Shown here piece by piece: positions 1-9,189 of a DNA stretch of 49,256 nt. Both the position numbers and the translations under genes were made by a program. The stretch spans positions 1 through 49,256 of the forward strand of contig JAISGU010000017.1 of NCBI GenBank assembly GCA_031262935.1. The letters are read 5' to 3'. The DNA comes from Mycoplasmataceae bacterium (GTDB taxonomy: Bacteria; Bacillota_I; Bacilli_A; Mycoplasmatales; Mycoplasmoidaceae). The first letter of the stretch is position 1. The number at the start of each line of letters is the position of its first letter. Below the pieces are notes generated by a model. That model did not search any database, had not been told where the DNA came from, and worked only from the letters and a program-made list of their open reading frames with translations.

Positions 1-276
1 AACAATTAGGTAAATGAGACACTTATCGTATGACGCCAATTCAATCATTAACTTTTAACTACGAAAGGTATACTTAATGGGTATTAGATATTTCCACGAT
101 GTCTATCTTCTCACCACAAAAGTCAAGCGGATGTATTCCGACGTAATTATGTCTGCTATATTTATCACCTATTTGAACTTTTTTACAAAGACGATAATTT
201 AGGCAACCATTTAATCGAAGAACCGAAAAATTTAATAAGAAATTATTTGGAATGGTGTAAAAAAGTTAATAACTAA
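1..276 (+). pseudogene. Decayed 3' end of an unidentified gene
   Basis: No single frame is open across this stretch. Frame 3 reads 24 residues from the window edge (including GKWDTYRMTPIQ) and stops at 75-77. Frame 1 is then open from 88 and ends at 274-276 with a convincing protein tail (FYKDDNLGNHLIEEPK, then YLEWCKKVNN). Frame 2 is open between 77 and 205. The pieces look like one coding sequence broken by at least one frameshift and a stop. The tail is vaguely like the end of an alpha/beta hydrolase, but I do not recognise the family. The start lies outside the window. Confidence 0.35.
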
Positions 277-317
277 ATCTAGTTTGACTAATCATTAATA
301 GAAAAAGAAGATTTAAT

Positions 318-857
318 CTAAAATTTTTTAATTAAATCATCAACATTTGTAATGGTTGCTCCGTATGTCGCTTTTGCATATTCCAATCCATACTCATAAT
401 CATTTTGTGTAAAACTATTAGTAGCATCTTTAGGAATAACAATGTTATATCCATATTGATATCCATCAGCAGCTGTATGACGACAGCACATATGTGTATG
501 TAACCCTGTAATGATTAATGTATCAACTTTTAACTCATCTAATAGAATCTTTAAGTCTGTTTGAAAGAAAGCAGAATATCTTCTTTTTAAAATAATAAAG
601 TCTTTATTAGATGGTCTAAGTTGTGGAATCACTTCTGCCCCTTTAGTTCCTCTAATAGCGTGATCTCCTCATAACTTTAATTCATGATCAATATTCTTTA
701 AATGACTGTCGTTAGCATAAATAACTGGAACATTATTTTTTCTAGCTGCAGTAATTATCTTTTTGTTAGGTTGAATAGTATCTAATGCTCTTTGACAAGT
801 TAATGTTCCTGTGACGAAGTCATTTAGCATATCTACAACAATTACAGCGTATTTCAT
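318..857 (-). CDS. pncA: Nicotinamidase / isochorismatase-family amidohydrolase
   Basis: 179 residues, close to the usual length for the family. It should hydrolyse nicotinamide to nicotinic acid in the cytoplasm for NAD salvage. Visible residues: Asp9 in VVDMLNDF and Lys91, with Cys124 in THMCCRHTAADGYQYGY, matching the Asp-Lys-Cys triad. Asp50-x-His52 and His58 (NDSHLKNIDH) fit the metal-binding set of PncA enzymes. One UGA-coded Trp (669-671) splits the frame under the standard code. An in-frame GTG lies at 897-899, but the ATG at 855-857 is preferred: it opens the canonical MKYAVIVVDM, and a TATAAT at 867-872 would give a 3-nt leader. Substrate specificity within the isochorismatase family is inferred from the metal-site residues. 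Confidence 0.82.
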
Positions 858-866
858 AGGAAGAAA

Positions 867-872
867 ATTATA
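867..872 (-). promoter_or_regulatory. -10 box of the nicotinamidase gene
   Basis: TATAAT on the minus strand, followed by six bases and then CCT-ATG. Transcription would start about 3 nt before the start codon. No clear -35 box and no Shine-Dalgarno sequence are visible. Confidence 0.5.
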
Positions 873-931
873 TTGAAAAGTTTTAGAAACATATAACACT
901 CCTATCCAATTAATTATCGATATATGATGTA

Positions 932-3100
932 TTAATTTGTATAACTTAAAATTGCTGAACCATAAAAGTTAGGATTATCTCAAGTTAGTATAGTTAATGT
1001 TTTAGTTTCAGGATTAAGCTCCAATTTATATGAAAAATTTCGAAATTTAGCTGGATCAATATTTGTTTCTGTACAAAGATCCGATAACATTCCTTCTGGT
1101 GTTGTTGATGTCGTGGCAAATTGTGTTGGTAAACAATTCTGTAATTTTGGAATAATAGCTAATGAATTGGTTAAATTAACAGCAGATCCCATCATAGAAA
1201 TATAACCGCTATCATTTAAATATTTATTGTACATATTTTCAGTAACATAAAATTTACCACCACCGTTAATAAACGAATTAACAACAGAAGAATTATATAG
1301 TATTGTTTCATAGCCTGGTTTAGCAAGATAGAAATTTTTAGAGCTATAGAAATATATGTTTCTAATCGTAGTAGTCCCAAAAAAAGCAGCACCTAATGAC
1401 GCCATTCTATTAGGTACTTCAAAATTTATAATGTTGGCACCAATGAACATTGCATTCCTATTATCTGAATTTATAATGGGTCTATCTTTTTCACCCTTTT
1501 GTCAGATAACGTTTGCAACAGCAGTTGATCTAAAAACATCCTTACCTATTCATGTTATAGTGTTGGGTAATTTGATAGTGCCATTTGCAATGTTGCTGAC
1601 TAAACTTCCGCCAAATGCAGCTACGGAAGGAGAACGAAAACCAGGTATATCCTGACAACCTGGTAGACTAGTTACCGTATACTCAACACCGTTATTTGTT
1701 ATAGTATCCCCAATTTGAAGATCAGTTGAAGATATGCTATCAACCGCAGAATTGACTTTGCATGTATCATAAACCGCAACTTCTTTTGTTATTGAATCAA
1801 TAACACAAAAAGTTAGTGTCCCTCGAGATACAGTACCACCTCAATTTGTCCCATTTTGTATACATTGATCTAGTGTGTATGTGAAAGTTGACATAGCAAC
1901 TATTTTTATATATAAAGTAATTGTGTCATCTTTATAGTAGGGATTATTGTTGGTTGTTATTGTTAGTGTTGGTGTGTCGCCAACAGTTGAAGTCTTTGCA
2001 GAAATACTCATAGTAAAAGTGTTTGGAATAAATGTTTCAGAATCAACATTGTTGGGTTCACAAATACGATTTAAGTAATTTGTTATTGGTGAACTTCATT
2101 GTGAATAATATGTTGTAATTCATAGAAAAGGATGATTAATATCATACCCTATAGTTGTAAATACATCACTTAAATCTTTTCTTTCATCTTGCAATCAAAA
2201 TTTAACGTTTGTTTGTCCTGAATAATATGTAGAACCACTTGTTGGTGTAATTAAAATCGAATATTCTAAATCAACAAGATTAATAGCGTCTTCCATATCA
2301 ACATCCACAGCATTAATTTGCAACCCAGTGTATTTCTCTGATAATGCACTTAAAAAATCTTCTCTAGAAGGCATTGATGACCATGGTGTAGTTTCTTTAG
2401 TATTTAAACTATCGTTGTTGGGTATTAAAGTGGTTAAAACAATAGGATCCGCAGGGGGGGGTATTAATGAGTAATTAAATGTAACATTACCAGAATATCC
2501 AATTGACATAGTTGAAGCAGACAAATTAATTTCTTGTGAATCAGCTACAACATCTATAGAAATTTGGTTTAACACATTTAAATACTGAGATTTATTGTTG
2601 TTAACTAAAAAGTTCTTAAGATATGTTTTAACATTGATATATCCAGGAATTGAAACTAGATTAGACATCTCACAACCACTGAATATTTGAGAAATGTCTA
2701 TAGGTGTAACTGATGTGTACAAAAATCTAAATGTACCTTCATATTGTCTTGAATACGAGCTTGCAGTAACATCGATGGTTTTACTACTCGCTGTAATTGT
2801 TACATCAATATCATTTAACACCGAAGAATAAGCTGTATATTTATTATTCGTTTTTAGATAAGTACCTAAATAACTAATAACATCACTTTCAGTTGGTGTA
2901 TCTACTAAGTCTGCCCACGTTGGAACTGTGGGGTTAGAAAAAATAGTATTAATATTTGTTTTAGAGACTCCTACTCCGTTATTTGTCTTTGTAATAACCT
3001 TATTTTCAGTGTTATCAAAACAAATAGTACTAGTCATTAAACTTATCGGTACTATTGTCAAGATTGATGAGATTAGTAATTTATTTTTTTTCTTTATCAT
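932..3100 (-). CDS. Large exported surface protein with repeated modules and degenerate LRRs
   Basis: 722 residues read as one frame once UGA is Trp (W codons at 980, 1502, 1550, 1841, 2096, 2120 and 2195, among others). The N-terminus is basic, followed by a hydrophobic segment (about residues 8-24), so it is probably secreted or membrane-anchored. A Cys follows at about 27, but the preceding residues (STIC) are a poor lipobox. After that come at least two copies of a module of about 80 residues, opening with N/DIS-IF and closing with Y-G-F-Y strands (about 40-130 and 130-215). The second half contains LPNTITWIGKDVF and VPNRMASLGAAFF, degenerate BspA-type LRR units. It starts 18 nt after the stop of a paralogous gene and is probably co-transcribed with it. 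An 8-base C run (minus strand) lies in the frame at 2454-2461. Function is unknown; a host-interaction or antigen role is inference. Confidence 0.75.
2454..2461. repeat. G8 homopolymer inside surface protein gene
   Basis: Eight consecutive G on the plus strand (C8 in the coding strand), encoding a Pro-Pro stretch of the 722-residue surface protein. Runs this long of G or C are rare in such AT-rich DNA. It is a possible slipped-strand site that would switch the downstream two thirds of the protein off. Confidence 0.6.
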
Positions 3101-3117
3101 CTTTCTTATTAAGATAT

Positions 3118-4626
3118 TAATGTATAGTTAATTATTTGTTCAGCAGTTGTATAGTATAAAGATCCTGTAATGCCCGAAAGACTAATTATTCCAGCAGCAT
3201 CAATATCAATATCGATTTGGTTTCAAACAATAGAGCTTAAAACACTACTATCAATCACTCCTTTTAATACGGTAATGACGTCATTTCTATTAGGTGTTCT
3301 ATAAAATTTATTATTTAAATTAGTAATAGGAGTTGAAGGGGCAGAAATGATTACTTCATTAACATCTACTGGTGATAATAGTGTTCATTCAAATTGGTAA
3401 CCAGCATCAGTGGTTGCTACAGTAGTATTTGTTTGTGAATTATAGAAAGGATTACCATTTATTGTTAATACACCTTTATTAGCATCGGTTACAAAGTTTC
3501 ATGATTCAAGATAAGTATTATCCATACACCCTTGATAGAAAGTGGTGTTAGAAGTAAATAATTTAGCAAATCTTGTATTCAAGTTATCGCCACTTGGTGT
3601 TACTCTAAATTGATTGTTATTACTTGTTGCTCATGTTGTTTTTGCACTAGTTCAATCCGTATTATCTTTTAATTCAGGACGGTACAATTGAATCGTAAAT
3701 TGAATCGGATCTTGACCAGAGTATACAGGGTTTTCAGCAGTAGGAACAATTCTTAATCCCGCTTTAGATGTAGAACTTGATCCAGATGCAGCTTTACCAT
3801 AACAATTATCAGTTGCGTTTCATAAAGATAAAGATGTCGTTTTATCGGTAGCATTAGAGGCATATGCACCAAAAGTTCTAGAAGTAGTTCATACGTGTGT
3901 ATTTGTATCTTCTTCTGCTCATTCAGTTCATATAGGTGTCGCAATAGTTGTATCAGTAGAATATTGGATATGAATAGCATTAGTATCTAAATTAGTATTT
4001 TCTAAAGCAAGGGCTGCTAATCAATTTGCATACGATATTGAGCTATTTGTAGCAATTGGTGAACTAGTTGTTGAATAAGTAATTGCTTTATTTGTAAAGT
4101 CAGCGGCTAAATTTCTTGCTTGGAAATCTGTATAGAAATAAAAATTAAATGTACCTTCTCATTTTCTGCTTGATGTTTCAACGCTAATTATACATTTATA
4201 TCATTGTGAATTAGCTAAAGAAGTTAAATTACTAACTGTCAAATCATTTGTTACATATTGATTACCATCACTTAGCGTGGAAGCAAAAATTCCTAAATAT
4301 CCAATAATTTCATTTTCAGAAATTGTAGATTCTGATATCGCTGATTTTCAAATATAACCTGCTCCTGTACCTACACCTGATCCAATATCTGGTAATGGAG
4401 CTGCAGCTCCAGTCGCGTTAACATTGTTTGCTCAATGTCCAGTATCAGCACTAAATATTGTACTAATATCAGTTTTACTAGCTCCGATTATTCCTGAACC
4501 ATAAAGGACACCTACTGTTACCCCCCCCGCTATACCAAGACTAGCTATTGGTAATAATGTAAACAATAAAAGTCCTTTCTTTTTATGGTGCTTTTGATAT
4601 TTAAGTCTTTTATCTTTTTTAGACAT
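3118..4626 (-). CDS. Exported surface protein, paralogue of the downstream gene
   Basis: 502 residues with many UGA-coded Trp. The start ATG (4624-4626) is supported by GGGAG a few bases upstream. The N-terminus is very basic (MSKKDKRLKYQKHHKKKG), followed by a hydrophobic segment of about 25 residues, so a signal peptide or anchor; no lipobox Cys is seen. Right after it comes KTDISTIF, the same module opening as in the neighbouring 722-residue protein and, more weakly (RTDISTID), in the lipoprotein at 9190. The rest is rich in Thr, Ser, Asn and aromatic residues, typical of mollicute surface proteins, with no enzyme motif. A G8 tract in the hydrophobic segment (4521-4528) could allow phase variation. 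Function unknown. Confidence 0.72.
4521..4528. repeat. C8 homopolymer near the start of a surface protein gene
   Basis: Eight consecutive C on the plus strand (G8 in the coding strand) at about codons 33-36 of the 502-residue surface protein, inside the signal/anchor segment. Gain or loss of one base would truncate the protein at once, the usual design of an on/off contingency locus. The sequence given is in the ON frame. Confidence 0.6.
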
Positions 4627-4656
4627 TGTATACTCCCTACCCTATTTGGGTATATG

Positions 4657-4662
4657 TATAAT
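4657..4662 (+). promoter_or_regulatory. -10 box of pgsA, leaderless start
   Basis: TATAAT directly after TG. The seventh base downstream is 4669 and the ATG is at 4670, so the transcript would begin at or one base before the start codon. This supports ATG 4670 over the in-frame TTG at 4646. Confidence 0.6.
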
Positions 4663-4669
4663 TATATGT

Positions 4670-5305
4670 ATGAATTTTCAAAAGAAACAAATTCCTAATA
4701 TTTTAACAATATTAAGAATACTAATTTTACCAATTTTAATTGGTATTTTCATCGCTATTGCTTGTGATTGTGATACAATTCCAATTTATTCAATTAACGC
4801 TCCAAAGAACGTTGTTTGGCAGCATAACCTTCTCTTTTTAATATCGGGTATTTTATTTACAATTGCATCTTTTACTGATTTATTAGATGGATATTTGGCA
4901 AGAAAATACAAATGGGTCTCAGATTTTGGAAAACTATGGGATCCAATTGCCGATAAGATTCTAGTTAACACTACGTTAATATTTTTTGCTGTTTGACAAT
5001 TGACTCCATGATGAATAGTTGTGGTTATGATTGTAAGAGATACAATTGTTGATGCAAGTCGTATGTATGCTGCTAGTAAAAAGATTGTTGTAGCAGCAGA
5101 TATTTATGGTAAGCTAAAAACGATTACCCAAATGGTTGGCATTATTTTAATATTCTTTATATTTAATTTTCGCGCGCCAATTAACAAACCTATCATCATT
5201 TATTACTTTCCACAAAATATCTTTATGATAATTGCTTTATTGTTTTCAATAATTTCAGGTGTTAACTATCTTGTTAAAATTATAAAATTAACCAAACATA
5301 AATAA
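4670..5305 (+). CDS. pgsA: CDP-diacylglycerol-glycerol-3-phosphate 3-phosphatidyltransferase
   Basis: 211 residues, integral membrane. It transfers the phosphatidyl group from CDP-diacylglycerol to glycerol-3-phosphate, the committed step to phosphatidylglycerol and cardiolipin. The CDP-alcohol phosphotransferase signature is complete: Asp70, Asp73-Gly74, Ala77-Arg78, Gly87, Asp91, Asp95 with exact spacing (DLLDGYLARKYKW then WDPIADK). About five hydrophobic segments are visible. UGA encodes Trp in WQLTPWW (4994 and following). The stop is two bases before cinA, and pgsA-cinA is a conserved Firmicute pair, so the two are likely one transcript. It overlaps neither neighbour and diverges from the surface protein genes. 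Confidence 0.93.
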
Positions 5306-5307
5306 GT

Positions 5308-5781
5308 ATGTCATTATCTGAAGAAGTCGTTACTACTCTAATTAATAAAAATTTAACAATTTCAATATGTGAAAGTGTTACCGGAGGGATGATTGCCTCA
5401 TCATTAGTAGACATTCCTAATGCATCTAAAACTTTTATCGCTTCTATCATAACTTACACAAATAAGTCAAAATCAATGCTTCTTGGGGTAAAAAAAGAAA
5501 CGTTAGAAAAATATGGGGCAATTTCTAAAGAAATAGCAAACGAAATGGTCAACGGATTGATAAAAAAAACAAACAGCGATATTGGTATATCAATAACTGG
5601 TAATGCAGGTCCAAAACCAAATGAAAATAAGCCAATTGGTTTAGCTTATTTGGGAATATGTGTCATTGATAAGATATATGTTTATGAAATACATAGTGAT
5701 AAAATTGATCGTAACGACATTAGAATAGATTTTGTTTATCAAGCGCTTAGTTATTTACAAAAACATTTAAGTAAAAGATAA
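5308..5781 (+). CDS. pncC: CinA C-terminal-type protein (NMN deamidase, PncC)
   Basis: 157 residues, equal to the CinA C-terminal domain alone with no N-terminal MoaB-like part. Family members deamidate nicotinamide mononucleotide to nicotinate mononucleotide in the pyridine nucleotide cycle. Motifs: CESVTGGMIAS near the N-terminus and SITGNAGP around residue 95 (family consensus G-T-G-A-G-P). The ATG lies two bases after the pgsA stop. It ends three bases before the stop of the convergent PTS gene. Together with the nicotinamidase at 318 it gives two NAD-salvage deamidating functions in this segment. Activity is inferred from the family, and the gene could equally be named cinA. Confidence 0.85.
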   Translation: MSLSEEVVTTLINKNLTISICESVTGGMIASSLVDIPNASKTFIASIITYTNKSKSMLLGVKKETLEKYGAISKEIANEMVNGLIKKTNSDIGISITGNAGPKPNENKPIGLAYLGICVIDKIYVYEIHSDKIDRNDIRIDFVYQALSYLQKHLSKR

Positions 5782-5784
5782 AAT

Positions 5785-8019
5785 CTATCAATATCTATAA
5801 GGTTTATTTAAAACTTTAGTCTGATAGTATCAATTCTCGACAACCAAATTTTCTTGGTACCAATTAATAAATTTGTTAGCTCTTTTTATTTCTTTATGAT
5901 TTGATTCTTTTTTCTTTCTTGAGAAAATTGACTTTAATGCTTCTTTAGTTGTTGCACCGTTTTCTTTTGAAATAAGAACCACATAAATAATTGAATGAAT
6001 TAACATTCCCGCAATGATAGCTATAAAGAATCAAATAATATTACCGAAATAGTTCCATAACGTACTATCGCCACCACCAAAAATTGATGGAACTACCGTA
6101 CCAACTTGACCTGGATCTGCGTGAATCCCTAAAACAAATGCTACAATTGGTCCACCCCACATTCCAACATGTCCACCAATAAAGAATAAGAACGCGAGAC
6201 CACCAGCAATTGCTGAACCTATAATGTTTGGAATTAATGTTTTCTTAGGGCGATTAGAGAAGAATGGAATAGAACCTTCGGATATCCCAAAGAAACCAAG
6301 ACCTAACGCTGATGCTCCTAGAGCTCTTTCTTGTTCATTGAATAACCTTCTTCCTATTACAAGGGAAGCAAAGGCACAACCTAAAGGAGCGATTGGTATG
6401 GCTGCTTCTACAGCACCTAATAGTCTAGGATCGATTTGAATTAATGCGGTAGCTGTTGCACCAGCAATTTTATTTATAGGTCCACCCATATCGAACCCAA
6501 TCATCGCTCCTAATAGGCACCCTAATAAGAAGTCGACTATGAACGCTGCTGCTTGTGGCATTCCAGGGTGCGCTGTTGAAATTCACGCAAGGCCATATGC
6601 GAAATAATTCATAAAGCATCCTAGAATCCCACTAAACGCAAATAAGAAAGGGAATATTAAAACTGATGTACAAACAACTGGTATAAAAATAATAGGCATT
6701 AATGGTTTGATATGTTTGCTTACCTTTCAACTATTAACTCAATTAACTAAATATCCTCCAGCAAAACCCATAATTAAAGCAGCTATGATAGACAAACTGA
6801 CACCTGAAATAAAACTACTTGGATCAGCTGCGTTTAATAAAGGTGTCACTTTTGGTAGACCTTTATAAAAAATATAAAACGAAGGAGTGCTGGCAGCAAA
6901 TGTCGCCATTGCACACGGAGCTAATGCTGCACGTCCTGCGATTGATACACCAATAAACCCACCCATTATGGCAATATAAAATGTGAATCCGATACCACCA
7001 GCATCAACAGCATAATGAAAAGGTGAATTTTGGTAAGCTGGATTATCTTTGTAATTAGGAAAATCATGATTCTGTCATATACCCATAGCAATTGCTTGCA
7101 ATATTGCCCATACAATTCCACTAAAAACAATAAAAGGGATCATATGGGACACACCGTTTAAAAAGTGTTTCATGAAACCTTTCTTATTTTTAGAACTAAA
7201 AGTATCTCCACCACTTGAACCATTAAATATGTTTTTACTATTAATTGTTTTATTCAATGTTTCAACTGGTGTGTTAATTGCTTCATTAGTATCGGTAGAA
7301 TAATATTTCTTACCTTCAAAACGTTCCATAGGAACATTAATATCTGCTGCAATAACTACACTGTCAGCTTTTTTTATTTGGTCTTCACTTAATTTATGTT
7401 CTTGCCCACTTTGTCCTTGTGTTTCAATTCATACATCATAACCAACATCTTTAGCATGTTTTTCTAACGCTTCTCTTGCCATATATGTATGAGCAACACC
7501 AGTAGCACAAGCAGAAACACCAACGATCAAACCTTTACTATTATGGTTCGTTTCTTGAATTGTTTCTTTTTTACCTTCAACTGCTTTGCTTATAGTTTTA
7601 ATAATTTCATTTCTATTTTTTGAAGTTAATATGATTTTATTAAATTCTTTATCTAATAAAGCAGTAGCAATATTTTGTAAATATTGCATATGCAATGTTC
7701 CACGTGATTTTTCAGGGATTAACAATGCAAACGCAACTTTAACAGGTTCCCCACCAACTGAATTTCAATCAACAGCATTTTTAAATCTACAAACAATAAT
7801 ACCTGCTTCTTTAAAATCAGCATTCATTGCATGAGGAATGGCTACTTGATCAGCCATTCCTGTTGTAGAAATCTTTTCTCTTTTTAATAAATCTTCCACT
7901 AATCCCTTTGGGTTATTAGTAATATTTAGTTTTTTAGCTAAATTTGCAATTTGTTCAAAAGCTTCTCTTTGATTTTTTACATTAATATCAAATAAAAGGT
8001 GCTTATCGTCAAATATCAT
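5785..8019 (-). CDS. fruA: PTS fructose/mannose-type permease EIIABC
   Basis: 744 residues, a single-chain phosphotransferase permease that imports and phosphorylates a sugar with phosphate from HPr. Order: EIIA (about 1-150) with active His63 in VAIPHAMN; EIIB with Cys171 in SACATGVAHTYMAREAL; EIIC membrane domain from about 270, with GFDMGGPINK and EGSIPFF typical of the fructose family; then a basic cytoplasmic tail to a TAG at 5785. At least five UGA-coded Trp break it under the standard code. It is divergent from manA (mannose-6-phosphate isomerase) with a mirrored promoter pair between, so mannose is as plausible a substrate as fructose. A weak AGGA precedes the ATG by about 9 nt. Confidence 0.9.
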
Positions 8020-8068
8020 TTTATATTATCCTATCTATAAATTATCTTTTATCGAAATGTATAAATAC

Positions 8069-8110
8069 TTTATAACAAATATTTTTATTTATTGATAACT
8101 TTGTTATAAA
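8069..8110. promoter_or_regulatory. Mirrored divergent promoters of fruA and manA
   Basis: A perfect 11-bp inverted repeat: TTTATAACAAA at 8069-8079 and TTTGTTATAAA at 8100-8110, spacer 20 bp. Each arm read outward contains TG-T-TATAAA, an extended -10 box. The plus arm would start manA mRNA near 8117, four bases before its ATG. The minus arm would start fruA mRNA near 8062, giving a leader of about 43 nt. The arms are 31 bp apart, three helical turns, so the repeat could also be an operator for a dimeric regulator. Confidence 0.5.
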
Positions 8111-8120
8111 TTATTTACAT

Positions 8121-9032
8121 ATGATGCCTAATATTATTTTTTTAAAACCATATTTATCAGAAAAAGTTTGAGGTGGCAGTCATTTAAGACAATATGGTAT
8201 AGATGTTGAAAATAAAAAAATTGGTGAAGCATGACTAATAAGTGGAATAAAGGGTTATTCATCAATCGTTTATGCTAAAGGGTTAAAACCAATTACATTG
8301 GATAAGTTTTATAAACAACATCGTAATTGGTTTGGCAATTACAAATCTAAAGAGTATCCTTTATTATTAAAACTACTTGATTGTAATCAAAATTTATCTA
8401 TTCAAGTTCATCCAACAGATCAATATTGTAAAAATCATAAACAATATCAATCTAAGAATGAAGCTTGATATATATTAGATTGTAAAAAGAATGCCAAGAT
8501 TGTTTATGGACATAAAGCTAGGGCAAAACAAGAACTAACAACATTAGTAAGAGAAAATAAATGAAATAAATTATTGGCATACACTAATGTTGTTAAAGAT
8601 AAAATCTATTATGTCCCAAGCGGTACCATTCATGCGTTATTGTCAGGATTGGTTGTTTTTGAAATCCAACAACCTAGTCAAACAACTTTTAGACTATATG
8701 ATTATGAGAGAGAGAAAACTAATCCCAGTCGTAGACTAACAATTAAGGAATCGATTGACAACACAATTGTTCCTTTTAAGAAACCTATTCTTAATAAAAA
8801 AGATAATGAATTATTAACTACTCCTTATTTTTCTATTAAAAAAATTATTAATAAAGGTAAAAAAACATATCAATTCAATCAAACAAAATGATTGCAATGT
8901 TTTGTCGTTGGTGGTAAAGGAACGATTAATAATTTACCAATAATAAAAGGTTCTACATTTATTATCAGTAACAATCAAAAAAACTTTATATTAAATGGTA
9001 ATTTAATAATTTTATTAACTTATATAAGATAG
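8121..9032 (+). CDS. manA: Mannose-6-phosphate isomerase, class I
   Basis: 303 residues. Interconverts mannose-6-phosphate and fructose-6-phosphate, feeding PTS-imported mannose into glycolysis. Zinc-site elements: QVHP (about residue 94), the Glu in KNEAWYIL, and His in SGTIHALLSG; the family pattern IQQPSQTTFRLYDY is also clear. The short Firmicute-type length fits. Two adjacent ATG codons (8121, 8124) are possible starts; there is no Shine-Dalgarno sequence, consistent with a near-leaderless mRNA. It is divergent from fruA. UGA-coded Trp occur at KVWGG, EAWLI, NEAWY and NKWNK. Confidence 0.92.
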
Positions 9033-9088
9033 TTTTTTTATCAACTAAAAGTTGAATAGATATCACGGTTTTATTGTCTAAAATTTAT

Positions 9089-9167
9089 TTGTAGAAGGAA
9101 ATAGCAGACAGCAAAATGCCTACCATTCCCTTTAAATTAGATTACTTATAGATGGTTGCTTCTACAA
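9089..9167 (+). promoter_or_regulatory. Structured 5' leader of the LRR lipoprotein
   Basis: TTGTAGAAG (9089-9097) pairs perfectly with CTTCTACAA (9159-9167), enclosing 61 nt. Inside, ACCAT (9122-9126) pairs with ATGGT (9152-9156), and other short pairings such as GGAA/TTCC are possible. The stem ends 22 nt before the start codon and just upstream of AAAGGAG. I do not recognise a known riboswitch consensus. It may be a translational control element or only a stabilising hairpin. Confidence 0.35.
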
Positions 9168-9189
9168 GAAATTAAAGGAGAAAATAAAT

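Noticed and set aside
2928-3131. Plus-strand membrane-like frame over the surface protein signal region
   Set aside because: It is the reverse complement of the signal peptide region of the 722-residue protein, with no start signal.
5785-8019. Five separate small genes or a shattered pseudogene
   Set aside because: All breaks are TGA at Trp positions in one frame; with the mollicute code the gene is intact. The same holds for rpsC, gap, pgk, ptsG and others.
8069-8110. Rho-independent terminator between fruA and manA
   Set aside because: The genes are divergent, the loop is 20 nt and there is no T run; the arms fit -10 boxes.
9041-9055. Terminator of manA
   Set aside because: TCAAC/GTTGA is only a 5-bp stem and no T run follows.
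9089-9167. Purine, SAM, TPP, preQ1 or T-box riboswitch
   Set aside because: Stem size is suggestive, but none of the conserved loop or junction sequences of these classes appears.
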